A stretch of DNA of 64,000 bases from Meghimatium bilineatum (GCA_034231615.1 CM067314.1:4404501-4468500); one strand, 5' to 3'. Counted from the stretch's first letter, positions 44,229 through 55,429 are shown. Notes: generated from the letters alone by a model not told the origin. Numbers and translations are program-made.

Positions 44229-44305
44229 TATACTCAACACACACGAGGGTCATCTCCAGAAAACCCTTCTACACCTGACGCTGAAAGGCAACAAAGGGTT
44301 TAGCC
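44229..44305 (+). pseudogene. LINE family C 3' terminus
   Basis: ATATACTCAACACACACGAG, GGTCATCTCCAGAAAACCCT and GACGCTGAAAGGCAACAAAG match the 3' end of the copy at 49262(-) in opposite orientation. Only about 75 bp survive. Confidence 0.75.
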
Positions 44306-44403
44306 TTCAAAATAATAATAACACTCAATAGAGAATGCAAGGAATGGTGTCCGACAGTGATGGAATCGGAGGTGCTCGCTCTGATCGGTGAGAATTCTAG
44401 GGA

Positions 44404-45072
44404 AGGTGATATATACAGATGGGTCGGTTGAGAGACACATCAGGAGTCCCTGGGTCTTCACGGCTCAAAGGTTGCGGAGACCATCATAGAGGAATGTAGT
44501 GCATTCGCTCAGACAACAAGCAGCATGACAATGGAGATTTTGGCAGTTACCACAGCTTTAAAATGGGTGTGCTTGCAGACTGTGAGCATGCCTGTATACT
44601 CAGTGACTCAATGAGCATGATTGTGAATATTCAGGCGGGTACATTCGGGAACAGTGGCTGGATGCAGTGAAGAATTCCTGTGAGCATAAAGCGACTTTTA
44701 TTTTTCTGTTGAGACATGCAGGAGTCCGGGGTAATGAGATATCAGACAGATAGGTTGACCGCAGATGCTGCTACTACGGCTGCTGGTGGAGCGATGGATC
44801 GGGCAGACATTTTGAACGCACTACAGGAAAATGCACAAACAAATGACGTAATAAGTGACGATGACTCTTGTTCCATGACTATAATAAGGGAACTTGGTTT
44901 GAAATGTGGTGTTGCTAGCAAGGAGCGGTTTCGTGAGCAAGGAAGAATTATGGTCAATAAACGGCGTACTGGGACGGTCAGTCAACGTGTAATGGCGGAT
45001 ACTCTCAAAGAGAGATCTGAGCACCTATGGACTTGTCCGGAGTGCAGTAACGATGATCCAACGACTAACTAA
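44404..45072 (+). pseudogene. Non-LTR retrotransposon RNase H domain and C-terminus
   Basis: The segment starts YTDGSVERHI at 44412, the first catalytic Asp block of RNase H. A shifted frame gives ETIIEECSAFAQTTSS and MTMEILAVTTALKW with the catalytic Glu, then another frame gives CILSDSMSMI with the second Asp. RHAGVRGNE follows. The last 118 codons (44716-45072) are open. They include DRLTADAATTAAGGAMDRAD, MADTLKERSEHLWTCPEC and a terminal stop. WTCPEC looks like half of a zinc knuckle. RNase H at the end of ORF2 is found in I-, R1- and Jockey-related LINEs. Three or more frameshifts and internal stops make this a pseudogene, though it is the best-preserved gene-like segment in the window. 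Confidence 0.88.
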
Positions 45073-45348
45073 AGGGTTTAGCGAAACGATAGATACACGA
45101 AAATTGAACTCGACAAGTTGACGAATGCATTTAATTTGCGTGTTGTCCAACGACAAGCAAGGAAAGGGTTCTTTTTGTCCCCGTCATCATCACAACTATT
45201 CCTCAACACTAAATAGTATTCCCATAGTCTGACGTTCCCATAGTCTGGTATTCCTATAGTCATGTATTCCCATTCCCTCCAGTTAGTTTTCACTTAATAG
45301 AGTAAACTCAGTGGGTAACTCACTGGGACTGGCCTAATGCTAATTTTG

Positions 45349-45520
45349 CCTCTTCTTCAGCGTTCATTCTCAAACTCCCACTGGATCTCTCTTTTAGCAG
45401 GATCAATGTCCTACTAGATTTCCAGCAGGATGTAATCCAGAGAATGGAAATGTGTTGTGTCGACGTTTTATTTGCGTCAATTGCCCGACACATCCGTCTT
45501 CGGCAGTAATTTTTGCATCT
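45349..45520 (+). mobile_element. Dispersed family E, copy
   Basis: TCTTCTTCAGCGTTCATTCT, CAAACTCCCACTGGATCTC, CCTACTAGATTTCCAGCAGG, CCAGAGAATGGAAATGTGTT and CCGACACATCCGTCTTCGGC follow family order and closely match 34655 and 52838. Confidence 0.8.
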
Positions 45521-46732
45521 AAACTGAAAATATTTAAAAACCATCAGCTACTAAGAACATAGTTATTAGAACTTCTTAGAAAATCTACTGTAAATATTCT
45601 CAAATTCATGTTGTTTAGAATGACTTAGTTCGCAGAAATAAATACATTACATTGTGGCTTATGTTGTTTTTTATTATCATGTAGGACTTATTCTGTAGAA
45701 ATTTGTTTTGCCTACAACGTCATAGAGACAGCTTAACTAACACAAGATAGACCACTAAGTAATCACGTGAAACAACATACAATCTAGAAATGTGAATTAA
45801 ATTAGCAGTGAACGAGTTAAAACAATACAATTACTATCCAGTAATTATGTATTATAACACGTTTCATTAGCTGTGCCCAATTTAAAAGCGATGCATCTCA
45901 GCAAATATATAGCGAATATAAATGAAATTTTGTGTGTGAATTTAAAAGGTTATTGAATCTATAAATTAATTTTTTCATTGAAATGCAGCCATTGAATAAA
46001 ATTTTTGTTTGTTTGCGATATTTATCAAAAACAAAGTACTAGTCAACACACACAGGGATGTGTGCTTTCACCAGATCATGATGGCACCTGATGATGATGA
46101 TGATGAGTCAACACAAATCTCAGATACACCTTAACAGATGTTTACAGTGAATTATACGTTAATTACACATGCTTGGTTTATCATACAATTGGCATGATTT
46201 AATCGTGAAATTACACTATTTTGTACGCTACAACACGAGAAACGGTGTTTAATGTTGTATCCGGTGTAATGTCTGAAGTGTTAAAATGGCTTTTCTCGAT
46301 ACACAATAATTAGTATGCTGATAAAGATTAAAGGATTTCATTTGTGTATAAAAACTTGACATGATGCACAAATATAAAGTACATATTTATTGAGACAAAG
46401 CTAAAATAATATTATATGCACAAATGGGTATTAATACTTTAGCATTATATGTGATGGGAAAACTAGAGAAACGTGCTATAGTTGTTTTATCATTTTCTTA
46501 TTGAAATGTGTTGTAATTGCGCATTATAAATTTTACCAAATTTTAATAGTCCACCGGTTTGTAAGAACCAAATTCAAGTAGCTGTCCACACTGGACCCAA
46601 CCATCGTAGTTGTCTACAACTGAATCAAGCTAAATTGAAGAGTGACACGTCAAGTCTAGTACGGATAAACACGGCACTTGCAGAATACTTGACAAGAATA
46701 TAATAAGGGCAGCAGAAATACTGAAGTATGAT
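45521..46732. other. Unassigned AT-rich DNA
   Basis: A (GAT)n run at 46090-46103 follows GATGGCACCTGATGATGATG, which resembles the LINE family B 3' tail. No coding remnant is visible upstream of it. The rest is unrecognised. Confidence 0.4.
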
Positions 46733-46751
46733 GGGGGGGGGGGGGGGGGGG
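46733..46751. repeat. G19 homopolymer
   Basis: Nineteen consecutive G on the plus strand. It could form a quadruplex, and its length is likely uncertain in the assembly. Confidence 0.95.
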
Positions 46752-46884
46752 TTCCACATCGTAGTAACCGCACTGTCTATCTCAAATACATGGATGTATT
46801 GTCGTGAAACTGTATATATATATATAAAATCATCAGACCGTTCACACATCCACCAAACAGTATGTCCTTGTATCTGCCCATTAA

Positions 46885-47447
46885 CTATTCCATCCATCAA
46901 CGTTAATGTTTATCCATCCATTCATCCATGCGCACATTGCTCTCACGTTTTATCCATCCATTTGCCGACCACTCTCCTTGTTTATCTACCCATCCACACA
47001 TCCATTCACCTATTCATCCGTCATTCCATTCATCTGTCCATCCAATTATCCAATTCATTCATCCATTAATCCATTCATGCCATCAATTCATCAATAATCC
47101 CTTTTCATCTCATCCATTCATCCGTCCGTCCATCCATCGATCCATCCATTCATTCATCCATCCATTCATTCATCCGTCCATTCATTCATCCGTCCATTCA
47201 TTCATTCTTCCGTCCATCCATTCATCCGTCCATCCATTCATCCGTCTTTTCATTCATTCTTCAGTCCATCCATTCATTCGTCCATTCATTCATTCTTCCG
47301 TCCATCCATTCATCCGTCCATCAATTTATCCATCCATCCATTCATTCATCCATCCATTCATTCATCCGTCCATTCATTCATTCTTCCGTCCATCCATTCA
47401 TTCTTCCGTCCATCCATTCATCCGTCCATTCATTCATCCATCGATTC
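46885..47447. repeat. CATT/CATC/CGTC tetranucleotide-rich array
   Basis: More than 500 bp of imperfect CATC, CATT and CGTC words, arranged in recurring 20-40 bp phrases such as CATCCATTCATTCATCCGTC. Overlapping frames up to 182 aa (SIHPFI-type) are by-products. Confidence 0.95.
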
Positions 47448-47934
47448 TTTTTTACGTTGTTATTTCCTTTCCTTAGCAATTCTCATTTCAGAAATATGTA
47501 TTCCACTGCCAGAACTTGTATCGACTTCATCCTTTCTCCCTTGTTGCCTCCATCATTCTCACTCTATCCGCCGCGATGACTTGGAACTCTTTTATCACCG
47601 CACTGATGCAGTCTACCAGAGACAAAGCTGTTATGTGTGGTAACAAATGAGACCCACCGAGACTACTACCCCAGGAGTGCAATAAAATGTCATGGCTTCT
47701 GTTCTGATTTCATGGATTGGCGTGTTGTTCACATCGGTCAGAACTATGAGATATTTCACATAACTTATTCAAAACTTAGACAAATTATCTACCTATGTAT
47801 TTATACCTTTATATATAATTTATCTACATTTGTATATATACATCTACCTATCTATCTAATCGATGTGTATATATATATATATATTTGTCACCATCATCAT
47901 GTTATTCTATTAAAAACGTAGTCTTGCTTATGGA
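47448..47934. other. Unassigned DNA with small microsatellites
   Basis: (AT)n runs lie at 47867-47884 and degenerate TATC words near 47800-47860. Nothing else is recognisable. Confidence 0.4.
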
Positions 47935-48115
47935 TTCACTGAACATTCCGCGATTCTCGGCGAGTTGATTGACCTACCGCAGCTAGAGACATATTTAAAC
48001 AATCTAATATATCACTGCACTATCGTCGTCCTGGGCGCCCTCCTCTCCTGTTGCCGTTATCTCTGCTTTCAGCTATTAATCTTTCCGTGCAGTTAAGTCT
48101 GTCTTTATCTGAGCC
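47935..48115 (-). pseudogene. Probable LINE C-terminal fragment
   Basis: The minus strand reads CTERLIAESRDNGNRRGGRP, GRR, a stop, CSDILDCLNMSLAAV, STRRESRNV. The spacing of the RRGGRPGRR block and a DI-D-LNMSL block matches the RGRPRR-W-DI-W-GLSL tail of non-LTR ORF2 proteins. It is short and diverged. Confidence 0.55.
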
Positions 48116-48584
48116 AAGAACACAGCTTTCTTGTTAAGATGCTGTTAATAAGATATATTTATTTAACCATATTATCTATATAATCTAACGGCATATATAA
48201 GTTATCCACATGTGTAATCTATATATGCATTTCTCTGAATATATATGTGTGTGTGTGTGTGTGCGCGCGCGTGCGTGTGTGTTTGTGTGTCTGTATCTAA
48301 TCTATCTATCTACATTTATCGATCGTATGTATGTATATACATATTAGATATTTTGACATCAATTCATATTTCGTTGTATAAATTTGCTTGCCTCTGTGTT
48401 TTTCATTTTGCCTATATGACTGTCTCTCTACATGTCTTCATGTATGTTTATAGATGTTTGGTCTGTGTTACTGTGTCCTAAAAGTAGAACAAATTACTAT
48501 TAAAAATATGTAGCGCAACAAAGATGTGTAGATTGTTATGTTTTCTGTTACTGAGGATACTTCAATACCTGTACGGGATGTTCG
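48116..48584. other. Unassigned DNA with a GT/GC microsatellite
   Basis: A (GT)n run with a GCGCGCGC section lies at 48247-48292. Degenerate TATC words follow. Confidence 0.5.
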
Positions 48585-48765
48585 TTGTTGTAATAGTCAT
48601 TGTCTCGATTGGTCCATTCTCATGACTTGAGTACGCAGTTTGAATGTATTGACAAAATCGCATTTTTTTGTGTGTGGTGATGCAGTTAGTCAAGTACAGG
48701 AAAAACCGTTTACTCTAGTTTCCAGATTGGTGCCGTTAGATCGGACTGATTCAATTCCCGTTAGT
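48585..48765 (+). mobile_element. Dispersed family D, copy 3
   Basis: TTCGTTGTTGTAATAGTCAT, GTCTCGATTGGTCCATTCTC, GCAGTTTGAATGTATTGACA, AGTACAGGAAAAACCGTTTA, GATTGGTGCCGTTAGATCGG and GATTCAATTCCCGTTAGTCT match the other copies over about 180 bp. Confidence 0.8.
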
Positions 48766-49261
48766 CTCTAGCAAAATACTGTTACATTTCCATCTGCCGT
48801 ACATTTGGTAAGCGAAGACAACAGTTGAACGTGAGGATGCTTACCCTACCCAATGGAGATCCGCATGTGGTGCACGTTTCTAATGACTAGGAAGCTTGGA
48901 AGGAGATCACGTCGTTTTACGATCACAATCCAGAAAAATGTAAGGAAATCATATAATAGTCCCATTAGAAACAGCAGATAGCATATAATCGTGAACTCTA
49001 CTAGTCTGTCTGTATGTTAGCACGGCACGCCCCTAGTTACTCCTATTTATATCTATGTGTATACGTATATGTTGCCACTGCTTGCGTCACCTTCTTGACC
49101 ACGTAGTAAATGTACAACATCCTAAATAAGGTCCACATCTGTCTCAGTCTAGTGTGTCTTATCTGTTTTTGTTGTAATGCATCGCAGGGCTGAATAGCAA
49201 TCGGTTTTCGGGCCATGACAGGTTTGGTCGCTTGATATGTCTATCAATCTATTTGCTGAAA
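48766..49261. other. Unassigned DNA
   Basis: Nothing recognisable. Confidence 0.4.
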
Positions 49262-49830
49262 CCCTTCGTTGCCGTTAAACGTCAGGGGTAGAAGAGATTT
49301 CTGGAGATGACACTCTTGTGTGCTGAGTATATTATGGAGTTTGACGCCTCTTTTATTTCGGTGGTCCATCGTTTTCGTGGTTGGCCTCTAGGTCTGTCTT
49401 CACTGTATCTGTGTAGCATAGATTGCTGTGGTATGCTGTCTGATGGTAGTCCGCTGATGTGTGCAAACCATTTGATCTGTTGTCTCTTAATATATTCCAA
49501 GATTGGAGTGGTACCGGTCGCTTGACATGCGGTAGTATTGTTGATTCTCAGAACGATGGTAATTCCTTCATTACACCTTCTTCTTGGTATTCCAATGCCT
49601 CTTAATGTTTATATTTCCATGGTGTATTCGCTCTTGCCTCTGGGCATTACGGGTTCTTTTTCAATAAATGACCGAACCATTTCAGTCTCTGTTTTTTTAA
49701 TATTTTTGACTACAGATGTTGTTCCAACAGTTCTTGTAATCTCTTTATTTCTCACATGATCTCTTCCTGTTCTGTTTGATGATTCTCTTAGACATTTCTA
49801 TTCACACTTAGTAAGGTTTCTCTTCGGCTA
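49262..49830 (-). pseudogene. LINE C-terminal region (family C)
   Basis: On the minus strand a degenerate block RLKWFGHLLKKNP lies near 49680, followed by a broken frame. Near 49500 comes PILEYIKRQQIKWFAHISGL, then PSDSIPQQSMLHRYSEDRP, RGQPRKRWTTEIKEASN and ISRNLFYP. The FGH block appears twice, which suggests either a duplication or two adjacent fragments. The 3' end GACGTTTAACGGCAACGAAG is shared with 44229 and 3963. A close relative lies at 55430-55800(-). Confidence 0.8.
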
Positions 49831-50000
49831 ATGTCCATGTCAGACATTGATAACACAATGTTGGGATGATTATTGAATTTATGATTTGCCTTTTGGTTTC
49901 CATCGGGATTAGATGTGTGTTTCAAAATTGATGTGTCACAATCTCTCTGTCCATTCTTCCTGGTAAAAGAACCTGGTCTAAATATTTCATTTTTTATACC

Positions 50001-50106
50001 CAAAATCTCAGCTTTGACCAATTTGAACTTGAATTCAATCATTTATTGCCGTGACAAAAATCTCAGCTTTGACAAATTTGAACTTGAATTCAATCATTTA
50101 TTGCCA
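50001..50106. repeat. 53-bp tandem duplication
   Basis: Two copies share AAAATCTCAGCTTTGACCAA and TTTGAACTTGAATTCAATCA, then TTTATTGCC. Confidence 0.9.
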
Positions 50107-50689
50107 TACGTTTCGAACTAACGAAATTTGACTCACATCTGCAGATATAAATGGCGTTACTCACACAATAAGTTTATTTTTATATTTCTAAACAGGAAAT
50201 TAACTCTTAATTCAACTTTCATACTTCAACACCTCACCTTTATGGGACACGCCCCACAATATCAGAATGTAACACTTCTGCAATTGTTACAATAATAACC
50301 TTACACATGAGTTGAAACGTGGAGACACAAGATGGCGTCCCTCGAGATCTAAATCCTATAAGCAACTAGTCTAAGTAATAATTCAATTATAATAATCAGT
50401 GGATATCATTCTGATCGATACAATCGATACGTTTGTGTACACGTCCCTGCACATTTGAAAGTTGATCAAAGCAAACAACAGTTCTCACACGATATGCGCA
50501 CTCGAAGTTGCAGTGTCTAATGTGATTACATTTTCTGTTTGATTACTGTAGGCGACGACATATTCTATGGAAGAAACAATGGCGTCTCATGTATACTATA
50601 CTGTTATAAAAATAAACGCAACATTATTGGAGTTACTTTTATAAATGATATTCTCTGATTTGACATTGTTCAACCTATCGACTGTGTCC
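50107..50689. other. Unassigned AT-rich DNA
   Basis: I recognise no element or coding frame. Confidence 0.4.
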
Positions 50690-50935
50690 ACCTAGTCATT
50701 ACATTCTTGTGGTTACCTGAATTGTACGCATACTCGCCTCATGATTAAGGTCAATATAAATTACACATGCCAATGTAAACTCCCATACCCTTAATGTCCG
50801 TTTTCTGTTGTATGTTTTAATTTTGTTCCTATTTTTGTCTTGATAAACGTCTCGTGGTCGAAACGTCGATTTGTGTGTTTTATTATGTGTTTCTTGTGTG
50901 ATTAGCAAAACGTCATTACCCTGTTCCTGGATTTA
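50690..50935 (+). mobile_element. Penelope-like 3' end fragment
   Basis: The core reads GTCTTGATAAACGTCTCGTG, then GTCGAAACGTCGATTTGTGT and TTTATTATGTGTTTC. The TTGATAAA, a short hairpin (ACG-TCT-CGT) and CGAAAC order resembles a degenerate hammerhead ribozyme core (CUGANGA, stem II, GAAAC), known from Penelope-like element termini. Related sequence occurs at 6820(-), 51387(-) and 63830(-). No GIY-YIG or RT coding remnant is visible. Confidence 0.45.
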
Positions 50936-51234
50936 CCTGTCGGATTTCAGTTTTGCACAGCAAGTACATATTATCGATTACCTCATGATTCCGAGGGTAT
51001 GAAATTCAAAGTCAAAACAACATTTCTGGCAATAACTCGTGGGACGTTCATGAGATCTCTTAAAACTTACTGAAGACACAACTCTCTGACCATATTTGGA
51101 ATGCATATAAAAGATTGACGGCCCTCGAATAAATTAAATGCGACAGTATGGTTCATATCACTACACAACAACCATACATCATCATTAGACGCTTACATAC
51201 CAGCCAATCAGAAAGTGTAGTGTCAGCCAATTGA

Positions 51235-52640
51235 ATGTTAAATGTGGCTAGAAGCACAGTTAGTGGTCTCTGGAAGCGATTTCAACAAACTGACTCAGTG
51301 GCAAACCGGCCGCACAGTGGAATGTCCAGAGTCAAATATCCTGCCGAAGTTTGCATCTTCGTCCTCCACAGTCCGCTCAATACCAATGCAAAATGATGTA
51401 AAAAGGTTACTAAAACACTTACCTAGCCTATTAATAAAAATATATTTTTAAGAAAAAAAACAAAAAACATACAATAAAACTAAACAGGACAATTCTCAAC
51501 GTATCGGCTCAAATTGAACCTTTTTCAAGAGACAAACAACTGAAAACGACAAAATAAAAAAATAAATAGATGTCTATATTTCATCAAGCCCTCGTCTCCA
51601 TAATAGCGCAGGGATGGCAACGCATCTAGTCAAAGTGAAAATGCGTGCATTCATTATAAACAAACCGAAAGTGGGAAATTAGAGACACTACAGATGAGTG
51701 CAAGAATAATAAAAGAAAAAGATAAGAAAAATACCCCTTTTGTCACTCTATCAGACAGACAGGTTTTAAGAACATAGTCACAACAGGCACGACTGAAGGG
51801 AACAGAGACAGATGGGAACGTGAGAAAATATTCATGTGACAACCTAGCAAGGCTTGGAAACAACGATCCTGATAACAATACTGTGAACAGAGAACCATGG
51901 TCACCTCCGCTCAATACCAACAGCTCGTGGAGTTTCAGATCAAACAGTCACAAACCGGCTGCACGGATCTGGTCTTGGGCTAGAATACTCTACACATGTA
52001 ATGATCTTACGAACCCGTATCGCCAGTGGACCGTTGGGACTGACTGGTGACGGGTATGGTTTAATGTTGAATCAATTTTGTGTGCTCCAGTGACACGATA
52101 GACGGAGAAGAGTTTACCGCAGTCCATGAGAGCTACGCCCAGAACATCGCTGATGAGACTCTCCACATGGTGGTGGATGTGTACTAATGTGGGGAGTGAT
52201 GAACTTCATGGGAAGAAGTGCCCTGGTGCAAATTGAATTCCGAACGATAGGTCGCTGAAATTGTTCGCCCTCGCGTCTTTCCAATTTTGTCTGCACGAGA
52301 GCTGATTTTTCAGCAGGAAAACACTCGACCTCATATAGAGCAACTCACCACCTAGTTCGTCGCTGACAATAACGTCCAGACCATTCTGTGGCCAGGCATG
52401 TCATCAGACATGAACCCCGTATAACACTTATGGGATGAACTCGGTAGATAACTCCGTCAGCGAGACGTGACTCCACCCAGTCTCCGAAAGTTGTCCCCAA
52501 GCATTGCGTTAATAGTGGGCACCCATCCTACAACAACAGATCCAACAGCTAATCGGATCCATGTCACGGAGATGCCGTTCTCTGATAGAGGCCAGAGAAG
52601 GTCATACACCTTACTGAAACGGAGACATCAGTCGCAAATA
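51235..52640 (+). pseudogene. Tc1-type (DD34E) transposase pseudogene with insertion
   Basis: The N-terminal helix-turn-helix is visible at 51241-51345: VARSTVSGLWKRFQQTDSVA, then NRPHSG. After a 0.5-kb insertion (51387-51905) come a block RQWTVGTDW with VWFNVES near 52020, RRRVYR near 52105, and YAQNIADETLHM. Next is EIVRPRVFPILSARELIFQQ at 52251. The catalytic blocks ENTRPH (52317) and MSSDMNPV-stop-HLWDEL (52422) are 34 residues apart, the Tc1 spacing. The first Asp seems to be Val, the second is Glu (GAA) and the catalytic Glu codon is TAA. Many frameshifts and stops add to this, so it is long dead. The C-terminal blocks RQRDVTPPSLRKLS and FSDRGQRRSYT follow. I could not define terminal inverted repeats. 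Confidence 0.9.
51387..51905 (-). mobile_element. Insertion inside the Tc1 relic, probably Penelope-like
   Basis: The 15-bp word TCCGCTCAATACCAA occurs at 51372-51386 and 51906-51920, and the segment between does not fit the transposase. On the minus strand it contains TCTTGAAAAAGGTTCAATTT, then GAGCCGATACGTTGAGAATT and GTCCTGTTTAGTTTTATTG. These give a TTGA-AAA, 7-bp stem, CGA-ACG arrangement like the other Penelope-like ends here. I read it as a 5'-truncated copy with a target duplication. Confidence 0.55.
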
Positions 52641-52837
52641 ATAAAAGTCCAAACCAAATTTAATGAACATCATTAAATCAAGTCTGAAATGTTCTTCATA
52701 CCAAAGGTTGTAATATTAATTCAATAAAATAAAAGTTTCATACACGTTTGAAAATTGCTGTCCATTAGCACTGCAACCATTTTTTTTATTTCTTTTTCTT
52801 TCTATTTTTTTTGTTGAACATCGTCTTCATTATACCA

Positions 52838-53010
52838 TCTTCTTCAGTGTTCATTCTCAAACTCCTGCTCCATCTCTATTGTAGTAGGACAATGGTTCTA
52901 CTAGATTTTCTGCATGGTGTATTCAAGATAATTTAAATACTCTGTATCGCAGTTTTATTTGCACAAATGGTCCAGGCCCAACACATCCGTCTTCGGCGGT
53001 TATACTACAT
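52838..53010 (+). mobile_element. Dispersed family E, copy
   Basis: TCTTCTTCAGTGTTCATTCT, CAAACTCCTGCTCCATCTCT, TCTACTAGATTTTCTGCATG and CCCAACACATCCGTCTTCGG follow family order. An (AT)n/(ATTT)n microsatellite follows at 53012-53050. Confidence 0.8.
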
Positions 53011-53232
53011 ATATATATATATATATATATATTTATTTATTTATTTATTAGTTCAATAGCTGCGAGTATGAGGCCATCATCTTTAATAATTGCTCATCGC
53101 CTACAGTTGGAGTTATCTGAATATAACATAAAGCCATAGAGAAACGAACGTACATCAGTAATGACACCCAGGATATAAGGAAAATCAGAAAAGTCGGATG
53201 TGTGAATCAGAAGAGATTATCGATTTTTTACA

Positions 53233-53735
53233 TGAAACCTCTCACTATACCTTTCCTCACTATATCTTCCCTCACTATACCTTGCCTCACTATACTTCCC
53301 CTCACTATATCTTCCCTCACAATACCTTCCCTCACTATACTTCCCCTCACTATATCTTCCCTCACTATACCTTCCCTCACTATATCATCCCTCACTATAC
53401 CTTCCCTCACTATACTTCCCCTCACTATATCTTCCCTCACTATACCTTCCCTCACTATACCTTACCTCACTATAGCTTCCCTCACTATACCTCCCCTCAC
53501 TATACATTCCCTCACTAAATTTTCATTCACGCTATATTCCCTCACTCTATCTTCCCTCACTCTATCTTCCTTCACTCTATCTTCCCTCACTATACATCCC
53601 CTCACTATAACTTCCCTCACTAAATCTTCATTCACTCTATCTTCCCTCACTCTATCTTCCCTCACTCTATCTTCCATCACTCTATCTTCCCTCACCGCAT
53701 ACTTAATCACTCGCTTATACAATACACTGAGGGAC
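53233..53735. repeat. 15-bp minisatellite, about 33 copies
   Basis: The unit is CTCACTATACCTTCC, with ACTTCCC, ATCTTCC and CTCTATCTTCC variants. A 75-bp phrase recurs in 53275-53460. The periodic frames on both strands are by-products. Confidence 0.95.
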
Positions 53736-54108
53736 ACCGTGACTGAATTATCAGAAACACGACCACCTCTATTTTTTTATAAGTATAAAATACTAATAAA
53801 GTTAAAATGAACTATCCTCCGTGGTTGACAGAGCCGACACCTCACAATAACATGTACAGTACGTTTTACTTAACTAGATCCCTCACTCCCCCCCCCCACA
53901 CTTCTATATCCCATCCCACTTCTTCCATGGCAGTACCATTCAACCAATGAGAACTGACTTCTATCGTTTTGTAATAATACATTTCTCCAACTTTTCCCCA
54001 ACACACACCCTACATGTAATATCATAGTTCCCCAACACCCACCGTACATGTAATATCACAGTTCCCCCTCCCCTTCTCCTTTCCCATACATGTTGTTATA
54101 TTGTTATG
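53736..54108. other. Unassigned DNA
   Basis: A duplicated CACCCTACATGTAATATCA-type phrase lies at 54005-54065. C-rich runs occur at 53890-53900. Confidence 0.4.
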
Positions 54109-54690
54109 TTATGTTCCTCCGGGTCCATAGGCGGCGCAAAGGGCAGAAACCATAGCTTTCCATTTCTGTCTTTGTGTTGCCAGGTCTTTCAATTGTTGCG
54201 TGTTGTTTAGGTTCATTGACATGCCTTATCTATTAATCGTTCTTCGTAGAGTTTCTCTAGGTCTCCCTCTTCTTCTTACTCCAGGTGGCACCCAATATAG
54301 TGACTGCTGGGGAATTCGTAGGCTGTTCGTTCTGAGAACATGGCCGATGTAAGTCCAACGCGTTTGTCTAATGAAGGAAGATATATAGGTTTGTTTGCTT
54401 TCCTCTCTTATAGTAGTGTTAGATTTAAAGTCACTCCACTTAACGTTCAGAATGGTACGTAGGCATTTGTTTTCAAATGAGTCTAGTCTCTTATCTGTGG
54501 CTTTTGTGGCTTTCCAACTTTCGCACCCATATGATAGAATAGGGATCATGTTGGAGTTGAACAACTTGAGTTTTGTGGTGTTTCTTAGTGTGTTTGACGT
54601 CCAGATATTGCGTAGTTTATTGAAAGCACCCGCTGCAAGGGCAATACGGTGTAAAATTTCTTTTGATGAGTCTAGTATATGAGTTTTTAC
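54109..54690 (-). pseudogene. LINE C-terminal region, mostly open
   Basis: From about 54690 on the minus strand a single frame is open to 54226: EILHRIALAAGAFNKLRNIW, TSNTLRNTTKLKLFNSN, SYGCESWKATKATDKRLDSF, ENKCLRTILNVKWSDFKSNT, GHVLRTNSLRIPQQSLYWVP, then RRRGRPRETLRRTINR and an in-frame stop. After the stop the frame continues MNLNNTQQLKDLATQRQKWK and ALCAAYGPGGT, ending with TAA at 54109-54111 and a TAACA-type tail. This is the post-RT region of a non-LTR ORF2, here with a single visible break. The RT core is missing. The 46-bp array at 54697 begins right at its truncated 5' side. Confidence 0.92.
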
Positions 54691-54696
54691 AGGTTA

Positions 54697-55037
54697 CCCT
54701 CAACTAAAGTTCCGTAACCCCATACACGTTAACCTTTCCCATATTCTCCTAAAGTTCCTGTAACCCCATACACGTTAACCTTTCCCATATTCTCCTAAAG
54801 TTCCCGTAACCCCATATACGTTAAACTTTCCCATATTCTCCTAAAGTTCCCGTAACCCCATACACGTTAACCTTTCCCATATTCTCCTAAAGTTCCCGTA
54901 ACCCCATATACGTTAAACTTTCCCATATTCTCCTAAAGTTCCCGTAACCCCATACACGTTAACTCTTCCCATATTCTCCTGAAGTTCCCGTAACCCCATA
55001 CACGTTAACCTCTCTCACATTCTCTTAAAGTTCCCGT
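54697..55037. repeat. 46-bp minisatellite, about 7 copies
   Basis: The unit contains AAAGTTCCCGTAACCCCATA and CACGTTAACCTTTCCCATAT. Two variants (TACACGTTAACC and TATACGTTAAAC) alternate in the middle. Confidence 0.95.
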
Positions 55038-55299
55038 AATTCATGCAAGAATTTCTGCAGTTGCATCCCTTGCTCAATTTTTTCCTATGTTAATTTTAAA
55101 TGTCGTAAACATAATGCGATTGTCTTTGTCTGCGATAGTTTATATCGAACCTTCTATCTGCACTTTGTTTCACTGTCCGTCCTGTGACAGGATCGAACTC
55201 AGCCCAGAGCTATGTTCCAGTTGATTGATTATCCTGCAGAACCAAATTGGCATTTTTCTTATCGATAAATATTTGTATTGCAAGAGTCTATTTATTCCG

Positions 55300-55420
55300 C
55301 AGTCTTATCTATCAATCTATTGTTTATCTATATATCTGTCAGTCTGTCTGTCTATTTGTCTGTATGTCTATCTGTATGTATGTCTGTCTGTATGTCTGTA
55401 TGTCTATCTATTCGCTAAAT
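55300..55420. repeat. TCTG/TCTA tetranucleotide array
   Basis: Imperfect CTGTCTGTATGTCTAT words. The frames over it are by-products. Confidence 0.85.
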
Positions 55421-55429
55421 CAGTTGTTG

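Noticed and set aside
43878-44303. 141-aa histidine-rich frame
   Set aside because: It is formed by the ~55-bp array containing (CAT)n, joined to the last codons of a LINE fragment.
44716-45072. Intact small gene with a zinc-knuckle-like WTCPEC motif
   Set aside because: It is the C-terminal end of a broken non-LTR RNase H region, with RNase H blocks upstream in other frames. No independent gene is supported.
46928-47476. 182-aa frame of HPFIHPSI repeats
   Set aside because: It is translation of a tetranucleotide-rich array in several overlapping frames. It is not a protein gene.
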